From Chitinophagaceae bacterium (GTDB taxonomy: Bacteria; Bacteroidota; Bacteroidia; Chitinophagales; Chitinophagaceae): a stretch of 5,459 nucleotides of DNA. Below the pieces are notes generated by a model. That model worked only from the letters and a program-made list of their open reading frames with translations. It searched no databases and was not told the DNA's origin. Positions 1-5,459 of this stretch are shown piece by piece. Every line of letters begins with the position of its first letter. Within the stretch, counting starts at the first letter, position 1. Both the position numbers and the translations under genes were made by a program. Location of the stretch: assembly GCA_947481355.1 (NCBI GenBank), contig CANKGM010000162.1:1-5459 (forward strand), written 5' to 3'.

Positions 1-1155
1 CCTTGGATTTTCTTCCAAGTATGCTTCTAGTACTCTTGAAACGGTTACGTCAACGATACCCATTACTTCTGAGTTACCCAATTTGGTTTTGGTTTGACCT
101 TCAAATTGTGGCTCAGGAACTTTTACAGAGATGATGGCACTAAGTCCCTCACGAAAATCATCTCCTTCAACTTCTACTTTAGACTTTTCAAATAACCCTT
201 GTTTTTTACCATATTGTTGGAATACCCTGGTAATAGCTCGTCTAAAACCAGCCACATGTGTTCCTCCTTCAATGGTATTGATGTTATTTACATATGAGAA
301 GATATGCTCGTTGTATGAATCATTGTAATTGATGGCAACTTCCACGGCTACATTTGATTCAGCATCGTGGCCTTCCATATAAATCACTGAGGGGATAAGC
401 GTGTTGCGTTTTGCGCTTGTATCCAGCATTTCAACAAACTCAACAATACCACCTTCGCTGTAAAAAACCTTTTCATAGGTCTTACCTTCTTCATCGATTT
501 CCCTCAAGTCACTCAACGTGATTTTGATTCGCTTGTTTAGGTATGAAAGTTCGCGTAGTCTGCCTTCTAGGATATCCTTATTGTATTCATGGCTAGTAAA
601 GATGGTTGTATCTGGCCAAAAGTGAACCTTTGTACCAGTGAGGTCACTTTTCCCAATCTCCCTAACGGCATATTGAGGAACACCTCTTGAATATTCCTGT
701 TCAAATATTTTTGCTTCGCGGTTAACGGTTACAATCAATTTGGTGCTGAGTGCGTTCACACAGCTTACCCCCACACCATGTAATCCACCGGATACCTTGT
801 ATGTATTTTTATCAAATTTCCCCCCTGCATGGAGAACGGTCATTACAACCTCTAAGGCACTGCGTTTTTCTTTTAAGTGCATGCCGGTAGGAATACCTCT
901 ACCATTATCTTGTACCGAAACAGAATTGTCCTCGTGTATAGTAACGTAAATCGCATTGCAATACCCTGCGAGTGCTTCATCAATGGAGTTGTCTACCACT
1001 TCATATACGAGATGATGAAGTCCTTTCACGCCAATATCTCCGATATACATTGCCGGTCTTTTTCGTACCGCTTCCAATCCTTCTAAGACTTGAATACTAT
1101 CTGCACCGTATCCGGCATTCTGTTGATCTATGCTCTCTTGATTATCTGTACTCAT
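1..1155 (-). CDS. gyrB: DNA gyrase subunit B, N-terminal 385 residues (3' end outside window)
   Basis: ATPase subunit of DNA gyrase, the type II topoisomerase that introduces negative supercoils together with GyrA. Reading from the ATG at 1155 down to base 1 gives 385 uninterrupted codons. The GHKL ATPase motifs appear in order: the N-box EVVDNSIDEALAGYC (about residues 52-66), the Mg/adenine-contact motif VQDNGRGIP (81-89), LHAGGKFD (108-115), the GGLHGVGVS lid (123-131) and TGTKVHFWPD (173-182). The transducer domain carries EGGTHVAGF (296-304) and the QTKTKLGN loop (354-361), whose lysine contacts the ATP gamma-phosphate in GyrB. YIGD near residue 37 followed by GLHHLVYE favours GyrB over ParE, although the two are close paralogues. 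The TOPRIM and C-terminal parts lie beyond base 1. The start is supported by the usual short variable N-tail before the conserved core and by a candidate promoter about 40 bp upstream. It is divergent from the AraC-type gene and looks intact. Confidence 0.97.
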   Translation of the reverse strand, partial: MSTDNQESIDQQNAGYGADSIQVLEGLEAVRKRPAMYIGDIGVKGLHHLVYEVVDNSIDEALAGYCNAIYVTIHEDNSVSVQDNGRGIPTGMHLKEKRSALEVVMTVLHAGGKFDKNTYKVSGGLHGVGVSCVNALSTKLIVTVNREAKIFEQEYSRGVPQYAVREIGKSDLTGTKVHFWPDTTIFTSHEYNKDILEGRLRELSYLNKRIKITLSDLREIDEEGKTYEKVFYSEGGIVEFVEMLDTSAKRNTLIPSVIYMEGHDAESNVAVEVAINYNDSYNEHIFSYVNNINTIEGGTHVAGFRRAITRVFQQYGKKQGLFEKSKVEVEGDDFREGLSAIISVKVPEPQFEGQTKTKLGNSEVMGIVDVTVSRVLEAYLEENPR

Positions 1156-1196
1156 ACTATTCTTATAACCTCTGTTTTTGTTCCCAAAAATGTATA

Positions 1197-1204
1197 CAAA
1201 TCTA
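1197..1204 (-). promoter_or_regulatory. Candidate gyrB promoter, -7 element TAGATTTG
   Basis: On the minus strand this reads TAGATTTG, an exact match to the Bacteroidota housekeeping -7 consensus TAnnTTTG. Transcription would start near 1190, giving a leader of roughly 35 nt before the gyrB ATG. No clean TTTG -33 element is visible at the expected spacing; the nearest, TTTA, is only 16 bp upstream. Support therefore rests on the -7 match and its position. Confidence 0.5.
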
Positions 1205-1300
1205 CTGAAAACAAGGCGGTTAAAGGCATAAATAGGAGGCTAAACTCATTTCTTTTTAAAGATAATTTCCACATAAAAATGCACTTTTTCATCTTTTTTA

Positions 1301-1328
1301 GTAAACACCCTCATTTAATGGGGTTAAC
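1301..1328. repeat. Imperfect inverted repeat at the AraC-gene promoter
   Basis: GTAAACACCC (1301-1310) is roughly complementary to GGGGTTAAC (1320-1328) around a 9-nt centre. Eight pairs form, with one bulged A (1307) and one A-A mismatch. The right arm overlaps the candidate -7 element of the downstream regulator, so the repeat could be an operator for autoregulation. It could equally be chance in AT-rich spacer DNA. The rest of the 1156-1339 spacer shows no gene. Confidence 0.25.
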
Positions 1329-1332
1329 TTTG
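1325..1332 (+). promoter_or_regulatory. Candidate promoter of the AraC-family gene, -7 element TAACTTTG
   Basis: TAACTTTG matches TAnnTTTG exactly. A start of transcription about 6-8 bp downstream would fall at about 1338-1340, which is practically on the first ATG (1340). This element therefore argues either for a leaderless message or for translation from the second ATG at 1358. The -33 region around 1296-1301 is only T-rich and has no exact TTTG. Confidence 0.45.
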
Positions 1333-1339
1333 CTTTTAT

Positions 1340-2284
1340 ATGCAATTTGTAGGTAAAATGGAAGTTAGTCAGGTGACGGGTTGGGCAATTCCCTCCAGCA
1401 TGCCCATGGTCTTTTCTAAGGAGAAGAAAATTCCAGGTTCTTGGCAATTTCATATTCAACGCTACCAAAAAGACCCACATGCAATGATTGAAGATGAGGG
1501 CTCATTGTTATATCATGTTGAAGAGAGTAAAGAGAATCGATTTATAGAATTGAGATTTTGTATTTCTGGTCAGGCATATTGCAAGCATTCTGAGGTTAAT
1601 TGCGAAGATTGTAAGTTTAACAAAGATGCTGGCTGTGTTGAGCATACCCAAACGGTAGATTTATTGCGATTTAGGTTTGATCCGTTGCACCTCACAAACT
1701 TAATCAAGACAGATGATACACAAACCGAAACGGATGCTATCCTCAATTTTCGCTATAACCACACATTCACCCGTTCAATACAGATGTCTGGACGAATCAG
1801 GCATACCCTCGATAACATTCTTAATAATCAATATACTGATGCCGTTGAAAATATTTTCGTCAACGCGCAAACCCAGATTTTGCTTCTTTATTGTCTTGAA
1901 ACGATGAATGCCTTAAAAGAGGATGAAATACCTGCTTGTAAGTTTCTTGCACATCAAGATGAAAGAGAGAAAATAATTAAAGCAAGAGAAATTTTGTTGA
2001 AGCATATTGGCGATCCAATAACCATAAGAGAGTTAAGTAGAAAGGTAGCCATCAATGAATGCTATTTGAAAAAAGGGTTTAAAGTCATGTTCAGTACCAC
2101 CATATTTGATTTTTATCAGGATCAGCGTATGGAACATGCACGATTTCTATTGTACGAAAAAGGACTCTCTGTTTCCGAAGTTTCTGCCCAACTTGGGTAT
2201 TCTTCCATTTCACATTTTTCAACAGCTTTCAAAAAGCACACAGGACTAAAACCATGTGAATTGTTGAGGGTTTCAAACCCATAA
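1340..2284 (+). CDS. AraC-family transcriptional regulator with a Cys/His cluster in the sensor half
   Basis: DNA-binding regulator of 314 residues. The C-terminal third (about 209-311) is a typical AraC/XylS double helix-turn-helix: the first helix pair includes ITIRELSRKVAINECYLKKGFK (broken here as ITIRELSRKV then AINECYLKKGFK, about 228-248), and the second unit contains VSEVSAQLGYSSISHFSTAF (278-297) followed by KKHTGLKP. The N-terminal half is the presumed sensor domain and resembles the regulators found beside TonB-dependent receptors (PchR-like architecture). It carries an unusual cluster C74-x6-C81-x6-C88-x2-C91-x7-C99-x2-H102, with H83 inside it, that could bind metal or a cofactor. 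Two starts are possible. The 1340 ATG gives the longest frame, but the 1358 ATG has an AGGTAAA context and would leave a normal leader from the candidate promoter at 1325, so the true protein may be 308 residues. It lies 120 bp upstream of the receptor gene on the same strand and is its likely regulator (inference). Confidence 0.93.
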   Translation: MQFVGKMEVSQVTGWAIPSSMPMVFSKEKKIPGSWQFHIQRYQKDPHAMIEDEGSLLYHVEESKENRFIELRFCISGQAYCKHSEVNCEDCKFNKDAGCVEHTQTVDLLRFRFDPLHLTNLIKTDDTQTETDAILNFRYNHTFTRSIQMSGRIRHTLDNILNNQYTDAVENIFVNAQTQILLLYCLETMNALKEDEIPACKFLAHQDEREKIIKAREILLKHIGDPITIRELSRKVAINECYLKKGFKVMFSTTIFDFYQDQRMEHARFLLYEKGLSVSEVSAQLGYSSISHFSTAFKKHTGLKPCELLRVSNP

Positions 2285-2295
2285 TTTATTTTTTT
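2268..2295 (+). terminator. Weak candidate terminator at the end of the AraC-family gene
   Basis: GGGTTTCAAACCC (2268-2280) is a perfect palindrome around one base and could fold into a 5-bp stem with a TCA loop. It overlaps the last codons. After the stop codon comes the T-rich run at 2285-2295, ten T in eleven bases. The stem is short and is separated from the T tract by four bases, so termination would be partial at best. Confidence 0.35.
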
Positions 2296-2303
2296 GCATT
2301 TTC

Positions 2304-2351
2304 ATTGTCATCGGATTGTCATAATAACTATTGTAATTAAGAACTGACAAT
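2304..2351. promoter_or_regulatory. Candidate operator: ATTGTCA half-sites upstream of the TonB receptor gene
   Basis: ATTGTCAT occurs exactly at 2304-2311 and again at 2315-2322, with an 11-bp start-to-start step of about one helical turn. The reverse complement TGACAAT lies at 2345-2351, and a one-mismatch copy, ATTGTAAT, at 2330-2337. AraC-family proteins contact adjacent major grooves with their two helix-turn-helix units, so direct repeats about one turn apart suit them. The position, 54 to 101 bp before the receptor ATG, suits an activator, and the adjacent upstream gene encodes such a protein. The assignment is inferred from position and pattern. The 2315/2345 pair could alternatively form a 7-bp RNA stem with a 23-nt loop. 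Confidence 0.45.
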
Positions 2352-2380
2352 TCTATGATGTATTTAGGTATTGCTTCAAG

Positions 2381-2388
2381 TACTATTG
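2381..2388 (+). promoter_or_regulatory. Low-confidence -7 element for the receptor-lipoprotein operon
   Basis: TACTATTG differs from TAnnTTTG at one position and would start transcription near 2395, giving a leader of about 10 nt. An overlapping one-mismatch alternative, TGCATTTG, lies at 2387-2394. No exact consensus exists in the 2285-2404 spacer, unlike the other spacers in this window. This would fit a promoter that needs the AraC-type activator. Confidence 0.22.
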
Positions 2389-2404
2389 CATTTGAATTTA
2401 AGCA

Positions 2405-4483
2405 ATGAAGAGTCTGGTTCTATTTTGTTTTATTGTGCTATGCATTGGGGCGACGGCCCAAACCAATAATGATTCCATATCGACCAAGTCAATGGATGAA
2501 GTTATTGTAACTGCCACACGCTCACCACGTTTACTCAGCAATATTGCCATTCCTGCATCCATTGTTTCAGCAAAAACCCTTTACCAAAGTGGTTCGCTTA
2601 GACTAAGCGATATTTTGGCTGAACAAACCGGAATTGCTGTCATTGATAATTTTGGAAAAGGAATTCAGATGCAAGGCTTATCATCTGAATACACCTTGAT
2701 TTTATTGAATGGTGAGCCTTTAATCGGCCGGACTGGTGGTGTGCTTGATCTTTCGCGCATTACTATTAAAGGGATTAAAAAAATTGAAATCATCAAAGGC
2801 CCATCGTCAAGTTTGTATGGCTCGGAAGCCATGGGTGGTGTTATCAATATTATAACTGACCAACCTGGGATCAAAAAATCAGACCTCAACTTGAGGTATG
2901 GTAGGTTTAATACGGTTGATGGTTCATTCGATATCGCGAGAAGGATTCATAAATTAGATCTACAAGTTTCTTCTGATTATAATCGTTCTGAAGGGTATAG
3001 TCTTAAGCCAAATGCTACCCAACAAACAGTTGAGCCATTCTGGCGTTCAACTCAACAAGTAACATTGAGTTTGCCCATAGCAGATAAATGGAAATTTGGA
3101 CTAACGGCAAGGCATAACAATACATATGTTGACAATACTATTTCTGTTTTAAATGGTGGCAGCACAATAGTTTCAAAAGGATTCGAAAAAAGCAATGAAT
3201 ATAATATTAACCCAATCATTCGTCGTAGTATAAATTCTAAAATCAGTACAACTTTTCGAGGTTATTTTACTGGGTTTACTGCGATTCAAGAGCTTAGTGT
3301 GAAAGATGCATTAGGCGGATATAATGATCAGTTTCAACAGCGATTTAATCGAATTGAAAATCAAACGGATTGGCACATCAGAGCACAATCAAATTTTATT
3401 GCAGGCGCAGGATATATACAAGAAAACGTACGTTCAAATCGATATGATTCACTCTCGACAAAAAGAGAAAATCAGATTGGGTATCTCTTTACTCAACATG
3501 AAGAAAAAATTACAAAGAAGCTCACCTTTATTGCTGGCCTTCGTTATGATGCAAACAGAGCGTATTCCTCTGTGTTGAGCCCTAAGGTAGCTTTTCAATA
3601 TGCTTATAATGAGTTTATATCTTTTAATCTATCTTATGGTAAAGGATTTAAGGCCCCAGACTTTCGCCAATTGTATTTGAACTTCACCAATCTTGCAGCT
3701 GGTTCATATTCTGTTTTTGGTGCTTCAGTTGCCCAAGATGAAGTAAAGAGATTGTCTAACCTTAATGCAATAGACCAAACTACTTCAATGCTAAATATTG
3801 TTTCTGTTTTAAAGCCTGAAATGTCTGGTGGTTTAAACGCTGGAGTTAAAGTAAAACTTCCACATGAGCTCAATTTACAAGCTAATTTTTTTAGAAATGA
3901 TATCAGTAATATGATTGTTACAGATGTTATTGCATTTAAAAAAAGTGGTGGACAGATCTACAGTTATTTTAATTTGAAACAAGCGTTGACAGAGGGAGTG
4001 GAGCTAGAGGCAAGCAAGCGTTTACGTAAGTCAATTAGCATTAAGGTTGGCTATCAATACTTATACACTGCTGATAAGCAAGTGCTTAGTGCAATTAAGC
4101 ATGGTGAAGTATATCAAAGAAGTATTGAAAATGGTGCTGCTACTCGAATGACTGTTTCAGATTATGGTGGTTTGCCATATAGATCTAAGCACAGTGCTAA
4201 CCTTAAGTTTAATTATGAAAATAAATCTGGTTTCTTCACGACGGTAAGACTTTTATACAGAGGGCGATGGGGTACTTATGATATAGATGGTAATGGGTTG
4301 ATCAACCGCGAAGATGAATTTGCTAAGGGGTATATGCAGGCTAATGCTAGTATTGGATATAGTGCGTCTAAACATTCGGATATTATGATTGGTGTAGACA
4401 ATCTATTTAATTATAAAGACCTGCTTTTCTTACCCGGAAATCCAGGAAGAACAGGCTATATAAATTTTCAACTTCACTTTTAA
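2405..4483 (+). CDS. TonB-dependent outer-membrane receptor, HmuR/haem-receptor-like
   Basis: Complete 692-residue outer-membrane transporter, of normal length for the family. A signal peptide ends near ATA-Q (cleavage around residue 18). A TonB-box-like DEVIVTAT follows at 31-38. The plug domain spans about 31-152 and ends with the hallmark GPSSSLYGSEAMGGVINIIT (132-151). The remainder is a 22-strand-type beta-barrel ending in INFQLHF, with the terminal phenylalanine expected for BAM-assembled proteins. There is no N-terminal carboxypeptidase-like domain, so it is not SusC-like. KGFKAPDFRQLYLNF (413-427) corresponds to the FRAP box and LKPEMS (469-474) to the NPDL box; they are about 50 residues apart, longer than the 15-20 of BtuB-type receptors. 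The plug and the FKAP-KPE segment contain no histidine. Residues 626-637 (key residues D626, D628, N630, G631, I633, D637) resemble a calcium-binding loop. It is followed after 18 bp by the HmuY-like gene, which implies co-transcription. Haem is the family-based guess for substrate; cobalamin or another chelate is possible. Confidence 0.93.
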   Translation: MKSLVLFCFIVLCIGATAQTNNDSISTKSMDEVIVTATRSPRLLSNIAIPASIVSAKTLYQSGSLRLSDILAEQTGIAVIDNFGKGIQMQGLSSEYTLILLNGEPLIGRTGGVLDLSRITIKGIKKIEIIKGPSSSLYGSEAMGGVINIITDQPGIKKSDLNLRYGRFNTVDGSFDIARRIHKLDLQVSSDYNRSEGYSLKPNATQQTVEPFWRSTQQVTLSLPIADKWKFGLTARHNNTYVDNTISVLNGGSTIVSKGFEKSNEYNINPIIRRSINSKISTTFRGYFTGFTAIQELSVKDALGGYNDQFQQRFNRIENQTDWHIRAQSNFIAGAGYIQENVRSNRYDSLSTKRENQIGYLFTQHEEKITKKLTFIAGLRYDANRAYSSVLSPKVAFQYAYNEFISFNLSYGKGFKAPDFRQLYLNFTNLAAGSYSVFGASVAQDEVKRLSNLNAIDQTTSMLNIVSVLKPEMSGGLNAGVKVKLPHELNLQANFFRNDISNMIVTDVIAFKKSGGQIYSYFNLKQALTEGVELEASKRLRKSISIKVGYQYLYTADKQVLSAIKHGEVYQRSIENGAATRMTVSDYGGLPYRSKHSANLKFNYENKSGFFTTVRLLYRGRWGTYDIDGNGLINREDEFAKGYMQANASIGYSASKHSDIMIGVDNLFNYKDLLFLPGNPGRTGYINFQLHF

Positions 4484-4501
4484 ACATAAATAGTAAAAAC
4501 A

Positions 4502-5140
4502 ATGAGAACGGTAAAAATTTCATTCATGGTATTGGCTAGTGTGCTTTTTTTCATGTCATGTAAGAAAAATGAAACCCCTTTAGTAATCAATACAGTAATT
4601 ACGGATACAGTGATGGAACTTTCCGCAGACACCATTATTGGTTTGTCAAATGGACAACCTGTAGGAGCTGGTAAGTTTACTTTTTATAGTATCGAAAGCA
4701 AATCGGTCATATCTAGTGCAGATTCTAACTCCACTAAATGGGATGTTGCATTCAGGGGTACGACCATACTTACTAATGGGGGAACTAGTGGACCAGGCTT
4801 TGGTGGTGCTTTTGTATACAATGGAACCTTTGATGAGCTTACGTCTATTTCAGCGGACTCCGTATTTAAGGTAGATAATGCACCAACCGCCTATGCAATT
4901 CCCACCGGCAGCAACAAAGGTTGGTATGTATATGATTTCCCTACAAACCTTATCAATCCGGTTCCAGGTAGAGTATTGGTCATCAGAACAGCCAATGGTA
5001 ATTATGCTAAGCTAGAGATCTTTAGTTATTACAAAGCAGGTACCCCTGCAGCTAATGTTCCAGATGATGAAAAACTAGCTAGGCAGCGTTATTATACCTT
5101 CAGGTATACCTATCAGTCCAACGGTTCAAAAATCTTTTAG
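4502..5140 (+). CDS. HmuY-family surface lipoprotein without histidine
   Basis: A 212-residue lipoprotein. The N-terminus has a charged start (MRTVK), a hydrophobic stretch (residues 6-18) and the lipobox-like FFMSC, with Cys20 as the lipidated residue followed by KK. HmuY-family features are KWDVAFR (79-85), the conserved TNGGTSGPGFGG (91-102), a GNYAKLEIFSYY stretch (166-177) and the C-terminal RYYTFRYTYQ (196-205). Porphyromonas gingivalis HmuY is a haem-binding lipoprotein (haemophore) that delivers haem to its partner TonB receptor HmuR. Here the partner lies directly upstream, in the reverse of the P. gingivalis gene order. The translation contains no histidine anywhere, and the only methionine after the signal peptide is Met38 near the N-terminus. 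Neither the His-His coordination of HmuY nor the Met-Met coordination reported for its relatives can therefore form in the folded core. Tyrosines are plentiful. Ligand identity is unknown. A-rich sequence (AAAAACA) precedes the ATG, and a strong terminator follows. Confidence 0.87.
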   Translation: MRTVKISFMVLASVLFFMSCKKNETPLVINTVITDTVMELSADTIIGLSNGQPVGAGKFTFYSIESKSVISSADSNSTKWDVAFRGTTILTNGGTSGPGFGGAFVYNGTFDELTSISADSVFKVDNAPTAYAIPTGSNKGWYVYDFPTNLINPVPGRVLVIRTANGNYAKLEIFSYYKAGTPAANVPDDEKLARQRYYTFRYTYQSNGSKIF

Positions 5141-5162
5141 GCTTATCAATCTGATCTAATTG

Positions 5163-5194
5163 TAAAATGGGACTTCGGTCCCATTTTATTTTTT
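5163..5194 (+). terminator. Intrinsic terminator of the receptor-lipoprotein operon
   Basis: TAAAATGGGAC (5163-5173) pairs perfectly with GTCCCATTTTA (5178-5188) in an 11-bp stem closed by a C(TTCG)G tetraloop, which is exceptionally stable in RNA. Six T follow at 5189-5194. It begins 22 bp after the stop codon of the HmuY-like gene, and little else would stop transcription from entering ileS. Confidence 0.95.
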
Positions 5195-5201
5195 ACCTTT
5201 G
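5194..5201 (+). promoter_or_regulatory. Candidate ileS promoter, -7 element TACCTTTG
   Basis: This is an exact TAnnTTTG match 17 bp before the ileS ATG, with a predicted transcription start near 5208-5212 and a very short leader. Its first base is the last T of the preceding terminator, and the -33 region falls inside the terminator hairpin around 5170-5177 (GGACTTCG, not a good TTTG). Terminator and promoter are therefore nested. Confidence 0.5.
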
Positions 5202-5218
5202 CCCACTTTTACTAGTGT

Positions 5219-5459
5219 ATGCAAGCGAGTTATAAGGAATATCAACAGCTAGATTTGCCGTCTTTTGAGCGGGAAATGCTTTCTAATTGGAAACATGAAG
5301 AGGCTTTTAAAGAAAGCATTCGTATACGGGAAGGGGCAACACCATTTGTGTTTTTTGAAGGACCTCCAAGTGCCAATGGTATGCCAGGTATTCACCATGT
5401 CATTTCAAGAACCTTAAAAGATTTAGTGTGTCGGTATAAAACCATGAAAGGCTTTCAAG
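5219..5459 (+). CDS. ileS: Isoleucyl-tRNA synthetase, N-terminal 80 residues (3' end outside window)
   Basis: Cytoplasmic class I aminoacyl-tRNA synthetase that charges tRNA-Ile. The visible part runs MQASYKEY, then DLPSFEREMLSNWK (residues 12-25), the characteristic start of IleS in which the enzyme begins near a conserved tryptophan. It continues with FFEGPPSANGMPGIHHV (45-61), RTLKDLVCRYKTMKG and the window end. FEGPPSANGMPGIHH is the adenylation-site signature region. The usual HxGH is shifted to GIHH, which is typical of the IleS clade found in Bacteroidota and some other bacteria. The ATG at 5219 is the only in-frame start that includes the conserved leader, and the frame is open to base 5459. 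Only the beginning is present, so editing, KMSKS and zinc regions cannot be judged. Confidence 0.95.
   Translation, partial: MQASYKEYQQLDLPSFEREMLSNWKHEEAFKESIRIREGATPFVFFEGPPSANGMPGIHHVISRTLKDLVCRYKTMKGFQ

Noticed and set aside
131..1356. Several plus-strand and short minus-strand open frames of 60-90 codons over 131-1356 and 1298-1480
   Set aside because: They lie antisense to gyrB or across the spacer, overlap each other, and show no domain-like sequence. GyrB on the minus strand explains the region fully.
1713..1907. Out-of-frame 64-codon open frame inside the AraC-type gene
   Set aside because: It is contained in a well-supported gene and has no family resemblance or separate promoter.
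2315..2351. ATTGTCA ... TGACAAT as an RNA hairpin terminator or riboswitch stem
   Set aside because: The 7-bp stem is AT-rich with a 23-nt loop and no T run follows. Its repeated upstream copies fit protein-binding half-sites better.
1156..2404. Mobile element or transfer signs around the uptake cassette
   Set aside because: I saw no transposase fragments, terminal inverted repeats, target duplications, tRNA genes or CRISPR-like repeats at either edge (1156-1339 or 5141-5218).
2665..3873. Antisense and out-of-frame open frames inside the receptor gene (2665-2889, 3324-3578, 3634-3873)
   Set aside because: They sit within the intact 692-codon receptor, have no recognisable motifs or start context, and read as shadows of its coding frame.
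2405..4483. SusC/SusD-type glycan-uptake system
   Set aside because: The receptor lacks the N-terminal carboxypeptidase-like domain and the roughly 1000-residue length of SusC, and the partner lipoprotein is HmuY-like and small, not SusD-like.

Overview
The window looks like chromosomal DNA of a Bacteroidota bacterium, probably a free-living Cytophagales/Chitinophagales/Sphingobacteriales-type lineage rather than a gut Bacteroides. The rank below phylum is a guess. The evidence is AT-rich sequence, A-rich start contexts without clear Shine-Dalgarno sites, exact matches to the Bacteroidota -7 promoter element TAnnTTTG in front of three genes, an IleS with the variant signature PGIHH, and a TonB-dependent receptor paired with an HmuY-family lipoprotein. 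HmuY proteins are essentially confined to this phylum.

Layout. Bases 1-1155 (minus strand) hold the first 385 codons of gyrB, cut by the window edge. A 184-bp divergent spacer carries a candidate promoter for each direction. Bases 1340-2284 (plus) encode an AraC-family regulator with an unusual cysteine/histidine cluster in its N-terminal half. A 120-bp spacer follows. It contains a weak terminator and a set of ATTGTCA half-sites that I propose as the regulator's operator. Bases 2405-4483 encode a complete TonB-dependent outer-membrane receptor, and 18 bp later, at 4502-5140, comes an HmuY-like lipoprotein; these two should form one operon. A strong intrinsic terminator with a TTCG loop (5163-5194) closes it. 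The next -7 element starts at the last T of that terminator, and ileS begins at 5219 and runs off the window.

How the genes may work together. The middle three genes form an accessory uptake cassette inserted between two housekeeping genes. The regulator probably senses the nutrient or metal state and controls the receptor-lipoprotein operon through the half-sites. The lipoprotein would capture a ligand at the surface and pass it to the receptor, which imports it using TonB. By family resemblance the ligand would be haem. However, the lipoprotein contains no histidine at all, and the receptor has none in its plug or in its FRAP-NPDL-like segment, where HmuR/HemR-type receptors keep their ligands. 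The true substrate, or at least the chemistry of binding, is therefore open. That is the most interesting point in the window.
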